NCBI GenBank assembly: GCA_946404495.1
Contig: CAMJDT010000018.1
Span: 1 to 42,380 of the forward strand
Direction of reading: 5' to 3'
DNA length: 42,380 nt
From: an uncultured Bacteroidales bacterium
GTDB lineage: Bacteria; Bacteroidota; Bacteroidia; Bacteroidales; Paludibacteraceae
The position numbers were made by a program, and so were the translations under genes. Positions 14,797-22,516 of the stretch are shown here, piece after piece; positions within the stretch are counted from its first letter, which is position 1; each line of letters begins with the position of its first letter. The notes below the pieces were generated by a model. That model was not told the origin of the DNA, did not search any database, and saw only the letters and a program-made list of their open reading frames with translations.

Positions 14797-16473
14797 TTGA
14801 AACCGATTATTTATCAGTTGATGCCGCGTACGTTTACGAACTTCAATGAGACGCGGCGCAAGAACGGAAGCAAGGAGGAGAACGGTTGCGGTACGTTTGT
14901 AGCCATCACTCCGAAGGTGCTTCAACAGATTAAGGATCTCGGTGCTACGCACGTGTGGTATACGGGTATAATCCGTCATGCGACGGCAGAGTATAATAAT
15001 CCTACGATAACCAAAGGCAAGGCGGGTAGTCCGTATGCAATCACCGATTACTACGATGTGGATCCCGACTTGGCGGTGGACCAGGAGAAACGAATGGCCG
15101 AGTTTGAGGGCCTGATTCGCAGAACGCACAAAGCCGGTCTGCAGGTGGTGATTGATTTTATCCCCAACCACGTATCGCGTGAGTATAAGTCGCTGTGCAA
15201 GCCCAAAGGTTTCCGCGACCTAGGAGAGGATGATCATCCCGAGTGGGCTTTCTCGCCGCTGAATAACTTCTACTATATTCCGGGTGAGCGTTTTCAGCCT
15301 ACCTTCGCTATCGAGGGCTACGAGGAGTATCCCGCCAAGGTGACGGGTAACGACTGCTTTACGCCGCATCCGACGGAGAATGACTGGTATGAGACCGTCA
15401 AGCTGAACTACGGCGTGCATTATATGGGCGGCGGAGAGAAACAGTTTGATCCGATACCCGATACATGGCAGAAGATGATTAAGATTCTCAACTTCTGGGC
15501 ACGCAAGGGTGTGGATGCTTTCCGCGTGGATATGGCCGAGATGGTGCCTATTGAGTTCTGGCGTTGGGTGATCCCCTATCTGCATTCCTTCTTCCCAGAG
15601 GTGCAGTTTATCGGCGAGTGTTACAATCCCGACTTGTACCGTTCGTTCCTGGATGCAGGATTTAATTACCTGTACGACAAAGTGGGAATGTACGACTACC
15701 TGCGTGGTGTAACCTCGAAGAACTGGCCTGTATCGGGACTGACGCAACAATGGCAGCGCACCGATGATATACGCGATAAGATGCTCTATTTCATGGAGAA
15801 TCACGATGAGCAGCGTATTGCCAGCGGCTTCTTCTGCGGACGGGGTATGTGTGCCGAGCCGGCTATGATCGTAGCGGCTACTTTGGGTACGAACCCTGTG
15901 CTCATCTGGGCCGGACAGGAGTTAGGCGAGAAGGGTATGGACCTGGAGGGATTCAGCGGCATGGACGGCAGAACGACTATCTTCGACTACTGGGGTGTTA
16001 AGTCGCTGCAAGCCTGGTCGAATCACGGTAAGTGGGACGGCAAGGGTCTGGACGAGGAACAGAAGGAACTACGTGCGTTCTATCAGAAACTGCTGACCAT
16101 CGCTCGCGATAATCCGGCTGTAGCGGAAGGTCAGATGTACGATCTGGAGTATGCGCAAGGCGAGGGCTTCGACCCGCATGAGGAGTATGCCTATATCCGC
16201 AAGCACGGAGACGAGGTGCTGCTCTTTGTGCTCAATTTCCACGATCGCGAACTGCCTACCAAGGTGCGCATTCCGCGTGAGGCCTTTGAGTACCTCAAGA
16301 TGAACGAGATGGATAAGGCGGTGGCTGAGGATCTGTTGACCGGCAATGTGCTAACCTCATTGAGTCCGAAGGGTCGCAAGCAGAAATGCATCGCCTTCAA
16401 CTCCACGACGCCTATTGAGGTGACCCTGCCGGCTTGGACGGGTATGATACTGAGAATCACGCCGAAGAAGTAA
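14797..16473 (+). CDS. GH13 family alpha-amylase-like glycosidase
   Basis: A 558-residue protein with a TTG start at 14797, chosen because the first strand of the GH13 barrel (KPIIYQLMPRTF) begins there and no ATG lies upstream; the next ATG (14821) would cut that strand. Catalytic residues follow the family: nucleophile D245 in DAFRVDMAEM, acid/base E274 in FIGECYNPDLY and transition-state D337 in FMENHDEQRI, with FIPNHVS at about residue 121. It lacks a signal peptide, so it acts in the cytoplasm, probably on alpha-glucans or maltooligosaccharides. The C-terminal beta domain (about 480-558) is present. The subfamily is not clear. It follows ackA and overlaps the next gene by 1 nt. Confidence 0.9.
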   Translation: MKPIIYQLMPRTFTNFNETRRKNGSKEENGCGTFVAITPKVLQQIKDLGATHVWYTGIIRHATAEYNNPTITKGKAGSPYAITDYYDVDPDLAVDQEKRMAEFEGLIRRTHKAGLQVVIDFIPNHVSREYKSLCKPKGFRDLGEDDHPEWAFSPLNNFYYIPGERFQPTFAIEGYEEYPAKVTGNDCFTPHPTENDWYETVKLNYGVHYMGGGEKQFDPIPDTWQKMIKILNFWARKGVDAFRVDMAEMVPIEFWRWVIPYLHSFFPEVQFIGECYNPDLYRSFLDAGFNYLYDKVGMYDYLRGVTSKNWPVSGLTQQWQRTDDIRDKMLYFMENHDEQRIASGFFCGRGMCAEPAMIVAATLGTNPVLIWAGQELGEKGMDLEGFSGMDGRTTIFDYWGVKSLQAWSNHGKWDGKGLDEEQKELRAFYQKLLTIARDNPAVAEGQMYDLEYAQGEGFDPHEEYAYIRKHGDEVLLFVLNFHDRELPTKVRIPREAFEYLKMNEMDKAVAEDLLTGNVLTSLSPKGRKQKCIAFNSTTPIEVTLPAWTGMILRITPKK

Positions 16474-17459
16474 TGATAGAAGCCATCTTACATAGGGTAT
16501 TGACGTTCCTGCGGCTCGTACGCTGGTATAACCTCGTGTTTATCCTCATCCTCATCTGGGTGATGGAGAAATGGGTGGCTGTGCCGGTGTTGGGTCCCTG
16601 GGGCGAACAATTACCCGCGTGGATGCTGGCATTACTGATGGGAGCTACGGCGCTGATTGCAGCCGGAGGCTATGTCATCAATGACTATTTTGACATTAAG
16701 ATTGACCGTATCAACCGTCCCGAACGACTGATTGTATCTACGTCGGTAAGCAAGACGCGTGCGATGTGGTATTTCCGTATCCTGACGGGGTTGGGAATTG
16801 TAATGGGACTCATCTTGTCGTGGTACGTGCAGAGTACGGCGTTGGCGTTGGTGTTTGTGCTGGTGCCGGGACTATTGTGGTTCTATTCGGCGTCGTACAA
16901 GCGTCAATTCCTGGTGGGCAATCTTATCGTCTCGCTTTCGGCAGCGATGACTCCGATGGTGGTGGCGCTGACGAACGTAGCGATACTGCGTCTGCGTTTT
17001 CCGGATCTGTTGCAATATACGAATCTGGTACACGACCTCTACGTGTGGCTCGGCGGTTTTGCGCTGTTTGCCTTCCTGACGACCTTGGTGCGCGAAATCA
17101 TCAAGGATCTGCAGGATTTGCCGGGCGACAGGGAACTGGAGTGTCACTCGCTGCCGGTAGTGATCGGTACCTTGGGCACGAAGATCGTGGTGACGGTATT
17201 GACAATTGGTATTGTGGCGCTCGTATTATGGCTCAACTATGCCGTGGTGCCGTTCCCGCACGGGTTTACGGATCTGAGTACGCGCTTTGCACTCTACGGA
17301 CTCACAATACCGATGCTATGTGCCTTGTGGCTGGTGTGGTCGGCTAAGATCGAGTCGGACTATAGGATGCCGCAGCTGGTGTGGAAGTTTGTGATGTTTA
17401 TCGGAACAATGTACAGTTTTGTGGTATTACGCTGCCTGCCGATAGAAGGAATATTATAG
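16473..17459 (+). CDS. UbiA family prenyltransferase, membrane protein
   Basis: ATG at 16473 overlaps the TAA of the glycosidase (TAATG), indicating coupled translation, and gives 328 residues. About eight or nine hydrophobic helices are visible. The two Asp-rich motifs of the UbiA superfamily are NDYFDIKIDRINRPER and the second DLQDLPGDRE, which bind the prenyl diphosphate through Mg ions. Bacteroidota members are often annotated geranylgeranylglycerol-phosphate geranylgeranyltransferase, or act in menaquinone or haem A routes. Neighbours (GH13, maf) do not decide the acceptor. Its stop TAG forms the first bases of a heptamer array. Confidence 0.88.
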   Translation: MIEAILHRVLTFLRLVRWYNLVFILILIWVMEKWVAVPVLGPWGEQLPAWMLALLMGATALIAAGGYVINDYFDIKIDRINRPERLIVSTSVSKTRAMWYFRILTGLGIVMGLILSWYVQSTALALVFVLVPGLLWFYSASYKRQFLVGNLIVSLSAAMTPMVVALTNVAILRLRFPDLLQYTNLVHDLYVWLGGFALFAFLTTLVREIIKDLQDLPGDRELECHSLPVVIGTLGTKIVVTVLTIGIVALVLWLNYAVVPFPHGFTDLSTRFALYGLTIPMLCALWLVWSAKIESDYRMPQLVWKFVMFIGTMYSFVVLRCLPIEGIL

Positions 17460-17484
17460 TTGATAGTTGATAATTGACAATTGA
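17457..17484 (+). repeat. Heptamer array at the ubiA-like/maf junction
   Basis: Units TAGTTGA, TAGTTGA, TAATTGA and CAATTGA start at the TAG stop of the prenyltransferase gene and run to within 5 nt of the GTG start of maf. Confidence 0.85.
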
Positions 17485-17488
17485 TATT

Positions 17489-18079
17489 GTGCTTGAACTG
17501 AAGGGACATACATTGCTTTTGGCCAGTCACTCGCCTCGCAGGCGGGAGTTGCTGGAAGGGTTGGGTGTACCCTTCCGCGTAGTATCGGTGGAGGCCGACG
17601 AGACCTATCCCGCTTCGCTCACAGCCGGTGAGATACCTTTATATATTGCGCGTGCGAAGGCGCGCGCGTACGAAGAAAGGTTGCAGGATAAGGAACTGCT
17701 GCTGACGGCGGATACGATCGTGTGGTGCGACAATGCGATGCTGGGTAAGCCGAAGGATGAGGAGGATGCGCGGAAGATGCTGAGGCAGCTTAGCGGCAAG
17801 ACGCATCAGGTCTATACTGCGGTGTGTCTGACATGGAAAGCAGACGAAGAGATCCGATGTGAGGAGTTTGTGGATACGACGGACGTGACCTTTAAAGACT
17901 TGACGGATGAGGAGATCGACTACTATGTAGAGACGTTCCGTCCGCTGGATAAGGCAGGGGCGTACGGTATTCAGGAGTGGATAGGGTATATCGGCGTGAC
18001 GGGCATCAAGGGGTGCTACTTCAATGTAATGGGTTTGCCCCTGCAACCCCTATACGCAGCGCTGACGCAAGTGATTTAA
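17489..18079 (+). CDS. maf: Maf family nucleoside triphosphate pyrophosphatase
   Basis: The protein begins LELKGHTLLLASHSPRRREL, the classic Maf phosphate-binding SPRR motif; then VVSVEADETYP, LTADTIVW, LGKPKDEEDA and FRPLDKAGAYGIQEWIGYIGVTGIKG. It hydrolyses dTTP, UTP or modified pyrimidine triphosphates and is linked to septum inhibition in Bacillus. The start is ambiguous: GTG at 17489 fits the family length (about 196 residues), while TTG at 17474 would add five residues encoded by the repeat. No ATG is available, so translation must use a non-ATG codon within or beside the array. The TAA stop at 18077-18079 starts the next array. Confidence 0.92.
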   Translation: MLELKGHTLLLASHSPRRRELLEGLGVPFRVVSVEADETYPASLTAGEIPLYIARAKARAYEERLQDKELLLTADTIVWCDNAMLGKPKDEEDARKMLRQLSGKTHQVYTAVCLTWKADEEIRCEEFVDTTDVTFKDLTDEEIDYYVETFRPLDKAGAYGIQEWIGYIGVTGIKGCYFNVMGLPLQPLYAALTQVI

Positions 18080-18103
18080 GATTTAAAATTTAAGATTTAA
18101 GAT
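18076..18103 (+). repeat. Heptamer array at the maf/sigma factor junction
   Basis: Units TTAAGAT, TTAAAAT, TTAAGAT and TTAAGAT. The sequence differs from the AATTGA type, but the period is 7 and each unit carries TAA. The first TAA is the maf stop; the TTG start of the sigma factor gene follows at 18105. Confidence 0.85.
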
Positions 18104-18104
18104 T

Positions 18105-18659
18105 TTGAGCACGGCTGAGTACATAGAAGCGTTCCGCACGAGTGACCAACAGGTTATCCGTCAGTTCTACAACCGCTATCGTCAGGAGTTCTTCTCTCAG
18201 ATTGGAACGCCCTTCTCGATATCGGACGAGGATACATTGGCGGATGTGTGGCAGGATTCGGTCGTGCGTCTGTGGGAGTTGATCCGTGCCGGTAAAGTGA
18301 CGGAAGAGCGCTTGGGCAATAAGACCTTGATGGCTTTTCTGATTGGTATCGGCGAGAGGCTGATGATGGAGTATCTGAGGAAGCATAGGGAGAACAATCT
18401 CCCGGATCCCGATATGCAGCACGAGGATACGGACGAGGCCGTGCGCGACTATGATAATAAGGAGAGGCGGGATATGATCCGCGAGACGGTATGGAATATG
18501 CCCGAACCTTGCCGTCAGTTGCTCATTCACTTCTATTGGGACGAACTGGACTTCGAGACCATTGCGCAGAAGATGAACTACTCGAATGCCGACAGCGCCA
18601 AGACGCAGAAGTTCAAATGTATGAAAAAATTGATGGCTGTGTTAAAAAAATACGAGTAA
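18105..18659 (+). CDS. Sigma-70 family (ECF-like) sigma factor
   Basis: A 184-residue protein starting at TTG 18105, since no suitable ATG exists. Region 2 is at about residues 10-90 (VIRQFYNRYRQEFFSQ, then DEDTLADVWQDSVVRLWE, the usual sigma-2 helix). An acidic linker follows (DPDMQHEDTDEAVRDYDNKE). Region 4 is at about 125-180 (MPEPCRQLLIHFYWDELDFETIAQKMNY), with a basic last helix. It directs RNA polymerase to specific promoters. No canonical FecR/RsiX-type anti-sigma gene follows; instead a membrane TPR protein follows and may hold that role. An ECF sigma factor co-located with an envelope protein and a secreted lipoprotein suggests an envelope response. Confidence 0.88.
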   Translation: MSTAEYIEAFRTSDQQVIRQFYNRYRQEFFSQIGTPFSISDEDTLADVWQDSVVRLWELIRAGKVTEERLGNKTLMAFLIGIGERLMMEYLRKHRENNLPDPDMQHEDTDEAVRDYDNKERRDMIRETVWNMPEPCRQLLIHFYWDELDFETIAQKMNYSNADSAKTQKFKCMKKLMAVLKKYE

Positions 18660-18664
18660 GCGGT

Positions 18665-18672
18665 TACCTTTG
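18665..18672 (+). promoter_or_regulatory. Possible -7 element before the membrane TPR gene
   Basis: TACCTTTG at 18665-18672 matches the -7 consensus and lies 15 nt before ATG 18687. No TTTG is present 20 nt upstream (GTTA instead), so this may be a weak internal promoter or one that uses a different sigma factor. Confidence 0.35.
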
Positions 18673-18686
18673 CCGGTGACGATGAC

Positions 18687-19244
18687 ATGTATAGTAGAAT
18701 GATGGATTTGGAACAAAATATTGAAGAGGCTGTTCGAGCCTGCGGGTTGAAGGAGATGCTCCGCGATGAGGAAGCTCATATCCGCGCTCAACGCACCACA
18801 AAGCGCCGTATCCGCCTGATAGGTTGGTCGTCCGCTTCGCTGGTAAGCATCGCGGCTCTGGCGCTCCTGTTACTGGCACTGCCGACAGTCCATCGAATGC
18901 AGTCGTACGCTGACGCTTACGCGATGTCGATCAGGGAAGTCGGTTCCTCTCGCGGCGAAGCAAGGTTGGAAGGTAACGAACTGATGCTGCAAATGGCTGC
19001 TGAGGCGATGGCCAACGGAGAGTGGAACACGGCCGCCGAGTACGCCGAGCAGGTGATGATGGCGCTGGACGGACAGATAGCTTCGGAGGACGAACAAGAA
19101 CTATACGAGCAAGCCGAGTGGTACTACGCGCTCACACTGATGCACAACGGACAGTATATCAAGGCACAACGGCTGCTAAAGAGCATCGAGCAACGAAACG
19201 GAGTATATGCTCCGATGAGTGAGAAAGTGAGAAAGAATAAATAG
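18687..19244 (+). CDS. Single-pass membrane protein with TPR-like C-terminus
   Basis: The 185-residue protein has an N-terminal cytoplasmic segment of about 45 residues rich in charged residues (EEAVRACGLKEMLRDEEAHI), one membrane helix at about 47-66 (SLVSIAALALLLLALP), and a helical extracytoplasmic part with a TPR-like pair (MAAEAMANGEWNTAAEYAEQ, then WYYALTLMHNGQYIKAQRLL). Such a layout next to a sigma factor suggests an anti-sigma or sensor role, with the cytoplasmic part binding the sigma factor, but there is no recognisable anti-sigma motif. It lies 27 nt after the sigma gene. Start options are ATG 18687 or ATG 18702. Confidence 0.7.
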   Translation: MYSRMMDLEQNIEEAVRACGLKEMLRDEEAHIRAQRTTKRRIRLIGWSSASLVSIAALALLLLALPTVHRMQSYADAYAMSIREVGSSRGEARLEGNELMLQMAAEAMANGEWNTAAEYAEQVMMALDGQIASEDEQELYEQAEWYYALTLMHNGQYIKAQRLLKSIEQRNGVYAPMSEKVRKNK

Positions 19245-19302
19245 TAATAACTAATATAGTAATTAAATAATTTAAGTATAAACCATTAAAATTTTTGCAA
19301 AA

Positions 19303-20007
19303 ATGAAAAAATTAATGCTTTTCGCCTTCGCGCTTCTTGCGATGGTATCTTGCCAAAAGTCTGCTGAGCAGGCAAACGTAGCTGAGAAAGACGCTCAAGC
19401 TACACTCGTAAATCCCTCTGTATCGAATTGGGAGTTGGCACAACGTCTGGCTGCTTACGGTTATGACAACGAGTCTGCCGGTGCACTGGTAGAGGCCGCT
19501 GACATTCTGGTTAGCATCCCCGTTGTAGCTGCTGAGATCGGTAAAGAGGATCCTAAGGGAGAGGCTCCCACCGAGGTTAAGGCCGAGAAGGCTCAAATCA
19601 GTGTTGAGAAACTGTTGGCTGACGCCGCTGATCTCACTGAGGATGCAGCTATCATGGCACGTATTGAGGCTATCAAGAGCCGCCAGGCTATGATGGCAGA
19701 GATGGAAGGCACCCGCGGTGCTGTAGGTGGTGCACAAGTACTGAGCGACATGGTTTACTCCAACGGCGAGCAGATGTTCTTCTGCGACTTCTACGCTCAT
19801 CAGGTAGCAATGGTTGCTCTGGTAGGTGACGGTGACTCTGATCTGGATCTGTTCATCTATGACCAGAACATGAACCTCGTGACCGAGGATGCAGGCTACG
19901 ATTTCGACTGCCTCTGCACCTGGACTCCCGCTTGGACCGGCCGCTTCTACATGAAGGTCGTTAACCGCGGTAACGTGTACAACCGCTTCACGCTGGCTAC
20001 CAACTAA
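19303..20007 (+). CDS. Secreted lipoprotein with PPC-like beta-sandwich domain
   Basis: A 234-residue precursor with a lipoprotein signal (MVSC, Cys about 17). Residues about 30-150 are Ala/Glu-rich and helical (VEAADILVS, KLLADAADLTEDAA). The last 90 residues (GDGDSDLDLFIYDQNMNLVTEDAG, then WTPAWTGRFYMKVVNRGNVYNRFTL) resemble bacterial pre-peptidase C-terminal (PPC) domains. Codon use is strongly biased to GCT, GGT and CGT-like codons and differs from neighbours, a sign of high expression. A perfect palindrome TTTTTGCAAAAA (19292-19303) covers the start codon. It follows the sigma/TPR pair and ends at a strong terminator, so it may be the main output of that module. The function is unknown. 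Confidence 0.75.
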   Translation: MKKLMLFAFALLAMVSCQKSAEQANVAEKDAQATLVNPSVSNWELAQRLAAYGYDNESAGALVEAADILVSIPVVAAEIGKEDPKGEAPTEVKAEKAQISVEKLLADAADLTEDAAIMARIEAIKSRQAMMAEMEGTRGAVGGAQVLSDMVYSNGEQMFFCDFYAHQVAMVALVGDGDSDLDLFIYDQNMNLVTEDAGYDFDCLCTWTPAWTGRFYMKVVNRGNVYNRFTLATN

Positions 20008-20030
20008 GAAGTTGAGGCTTGAAGCTAAAA

Positions 20031-20060
20031 AGAAAGACCTGCGCGAGCAGGTCTTTTCTT
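20031..20060. terminator. Bidirectional terminator between convergent operons
   Basis: AAAGACCTGC (20033-20042) pairs perfectly with GCAGGTCTTT (20047-20056) around a GCGA tetraloop, with A-rich and T-rich flanks. It separates the secreted lipoprotein from the flavoprotein gene. Confidence 0.88.
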
Positions 20061-20095
20061 GTATAGGTGTGTATTGTCTATGTCGCGCTAAGCAG

Positions 20096-22516
20096 TTAGT
20101 CGGCTGCCTGCAGATGTTCGTGCATAGCCTTGGCAGCTTTGCGTCCGTCGGACATTGCGAGGATGACCGTAGCACCGCCGCGAACGATGTCTCCGCCCGC
20201 GAAGAGGGTGGGGATAGACGACTGCATAGTCTGTTCGCCTACAACGATGGTACCCTTCTTACTGATCTCGAGTCCTTCGACGGTGCGCGGGATGAGCGGA
20301 TTGGGGCTTACGCCTACGGCCACGATGACGAGGTCGACGGGGATCGTGAGCGTTTGTCCCTCTACGGGAACGGGGCTGCGACGGCCGGATTCATCGGGTT
20401 CGCCTAAGGTCATCACTTGCAGCACAGCCTCCTTGACACGACCGTTCTCGTCGGCGTGATACTCAAGCGGGTTGTGCAGGGTGAGGAACTCGATGCCTTC
20501 GTCCTTGGCGTGATGTACCTCTTCGATACGTGCGGGCATCTCTTCTTCGGAGCGACGGTAGATGATCATCGCGTGCTCGGCTCCCAGGCGTTTGGCCGTA
20601 CGGACGGCATCCATGGCCGTGTTACCGCCTCCGATGACGGCTACGTTCTTGCCATAGAGGAGCGGTGTGTCGGTAGCGGGAGAGGAGGCGTCCATGAGGT
20701 TGACGCGCGTGAGATATTCGTTGCAAGAGAGCACTCCGTTGAGGTTCTCGCCGGGGATGTCCATGAAGCGCGGCAGACCGGCTCCTGTGGCCACGAAGAT
20801 ACCGCGGAAGCCGTCTCTCATGAGATCGTCTACGGTGAGCGTCTTACCGATGACGGTGTCGTTGACGAACTGTACGCCCAAGGCGCGCAGACCATCTATC
20901 TCCCGGTCGACGATGCTGTTGGGGAGACGGAATTCGGGGATGCCGTATTTGAGCACGCCGCCGATTTCGTGCAGGGCTTCGAAGACGGTAACATCGTAGC
21001 CGTACTTAGCCATGTCTCCGGCAAAGGTCAGTCCGGCAGGACCACTACCAACGACCGCTATCTTCTGACTAGGCGTCCTAGGATTCCCAGGCTCCCTAGG
21101 CTGACTAGGTTGATTATTTGCGTAGTCGGCGCAGAAGCGCTCGAGGTAGCCTATGGCGACAGGCGAATGTCCCATTTTGAGGTGGATACATTGTGCTTCG
21201 CATTGTTTCTCCTGCGGGCAAACACGTCCGCAGACGGCGGGCAGCGAGGACGAATCCTTGATGATCGCTGCGGCGCCGAGAATGTCACCGGTCTCGAGGG
21301 TCTTGATGAAGCCCGGGATATTGATGTTCACGGGGCAGCCTTGAACGCAGGTGGGGTTCTTGCAGTTGAGGCAGCGATGCGATTCGGTAATGGCTTGTTC
21401 AAAGGTAAGACCTTGGTTCACCTCTTCGTGCAGGGATTTCACGCGTACCTCCGGCCGTAGTTCGGGCATCTGAACACGAGGGATTGCAACGCGGTCTTTG
21501 GCGGTTCCCGTGAAGGGTGCTATTGGCGTGACAGTAGCCTGACATTGGTTTTGACCGTCGGGTGACTGTCGGGTGACTGTCGGGGGGATCAGCGCTTGGG
21601 AAGCGGCTTGGGAGGCGGATTGTTGGGCGCGGGAGGTGGCTTGTTGGGCGCAGGAAGTGGCTTGGGAGGCACAGGAAGCGTCCATGGAGGCTTGGGAGGA
21701 GGCTTTGTAGGCATCCAGAGCGGCGGATTCTTCGGCGCGGTAGGACTTCATGCGGCTGAGCATCTCGTCCCAATCAACGAGGTGTGCATCAAATTCGGGC
21801 CCGTCTACGCAGACGAAGCGCGTCTTGCCGCCAATCGATACGCGGCAGGCTCCGCACATACCGGTGCCATCGACCATGATGGTGTTGAGGGAGGCCTCGG
21901 TGGGGATGTTGTATTTGGCGGTGGTGAGGGCGACGAACTTCATCATGATAGCGGGACCGATCGTGATGCATTTATGCACGGGTTCGCGGTTGATGACCTG
22001 TTCGACACCTACGGTAACGACGCCTTTTTGTCCCATAGAGCCATCATCGGTCATGATGAGTACCTCGTCCGACCATCGAGCCAGTTCGTCCCGAAGGATG
22101 ATCAGGTCCTTGTTTCGCGCGGCGAGAACGGTGATGACGCGGTTGCCGGCACGCTTGAGCGCTTCGGCAATCGGCAGCATAGGAGCCGCTCCGACACCTC
22201 CGCAGGCGCAGACGACCGTTCCGTAGTTCTCGATACGGGTCGCTTTGCCCAGCGGGCCTACGATATCGTGGATTGCGTCGCCGGGGTTGAGGGCGAGGAG
22301 TTTGTGGGTGGAGACACCGATACGCTGAACGACCAGCGTGATGGTTCCCTGTTCTATGTCGGCGGCCGCGATGGTCAGCGGCACGCGTTCGGAGACAGCG
22401 TCCACGCGGATGATGACGAAATGGCCTGCGCGGCGGCTTCGGGCAATGAGCGGAGCTTCAACGACGAGCTCCGCTACATTTTCCGAATAGAATTTCTTAG
22501 AAATGATTCGATACAT
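20096..22516 (-). CDS. NfnAB/GltD-type flavoprotein fusion (PyrK-like plus glutamate synthase small subunit-like)
   Basis: An 806-residue fusion. Residues 1-260 form a ferredoxin-NADP reductase/PyrK-like module with FAD and NAD sites (CACGGVGAAPMLPIAEAL) and a [2Fe-2S] cluster site (MCGACRVS, then FVCVDGPEF). A low-complexity linker (about 261-345) follows. Residues 370-460 hold Cys-rich iron-sulphur motifs (CLNCKNPTCVQGCP, CGRVCPQEKQCEAQC), and 485-806 the GltD-like FAD/NADPH domain (VVGSGPAGLTFAG, VIGGGNTAMD). This is the arrangement of NfnA and NfnB, which transfer electrons between NADH, NADPH and ferredoxin; it may also feed other dehydrogenases. The start overlaps the deoC stop by 1 nt. 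Confidence 0.85.
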   Translation of the reverse strand: MYRIISKKFYSENVAELVVEAPLIARSRRAGHFVIIRVDAVSERVPLTIAAADIEQGTITLVVQRIGVSTHKLLALNPGDAIHDIVGPLGKATRIENYGTVVCACGGVGAAPMLPIAEALKRAGNRVITVLAARNKDLIILRDELARWSDEVLIMTDDGSMGQKGVVTVGVEQVINREPVHKCITIGPAIMMKFVALTTAKYNIPTEASLNTIMVDGTGMCGACRVSIGGKTRFVCVDGPEFDAHLVDWDEMLSRMKSYRAEESAALDAYKASSQASMDASCASQATSCAQQATSRAQQSASQAASQALIPPTVTRQSPDGQNQCQATVTPIAPFTGTAKDRVAIPRVQMPELRPEVRVKSLHEEVNQGLTFEQAITESHRCLNCKNPTCVQGCPVNINIPGFIKTLETGDILGAAAIIKDSSSLPAVCGRVCPQEKQCEAQCIHLKMGHSPVAIGYLERFCADYANNQPSQPREPGNPRTPSQKIAVVGSGPAGLTFAGDMAKYGYDVTVFEALHEIGGVLKYGIPEFRLPNSIVDREIDGLRALGVQFVNDTVIGKTLTVDDLMRDGFRGIFVATGAGLPRFMDIPGENLNGVLSCNEYLTRVNLMDASSPATDTPLLYGKNVAVIGGGNTAMDAVRTAKRLGAEHAMIIYRRSEEEMPARIEEVHHAKDEGIEFLTLHNPLEYHADENGRVKEAVLQVMTLGEPDESGRRSPVPVEGQTLTIPVDLVIVAVGVSPNPLIPRTVEGLEISKKGTIVVGEQTMQSSIPTLFAGGDIVRGGATVILAMSDGRKAAKAMHEHLQAAD
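21066..21112 (-). repeat. In-frame 9-bp tandem repeat encoding (Pro-x-x)5
   Basis: Five 9-nt units of the form CCTAGTCAG, CCTAGGGAG, CCTGGGAAT and so on encode PSQ-PRE-PGN-PRT-PSQ at about residues 470-484. This lies between the iron-sulphur domain and the NADPH domain of the flavoprotein fusion and acts as a flexible proline linker. Confidence 0.75.
21586..21736 (-). repeat. Degenerate 21-bp repeats in the Ala/Ser/Gln linker
   Basis: The linker at about residues 261-310 has heptapeptide units CASQATS, CAQQATS, RAQQSAS and QAASQAL, encoded by imperfect 21-bp repeats. It joins the PyrK-like and GltD-like halves and is not found in standard NfnB or GltD. Confidence 0.7.
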
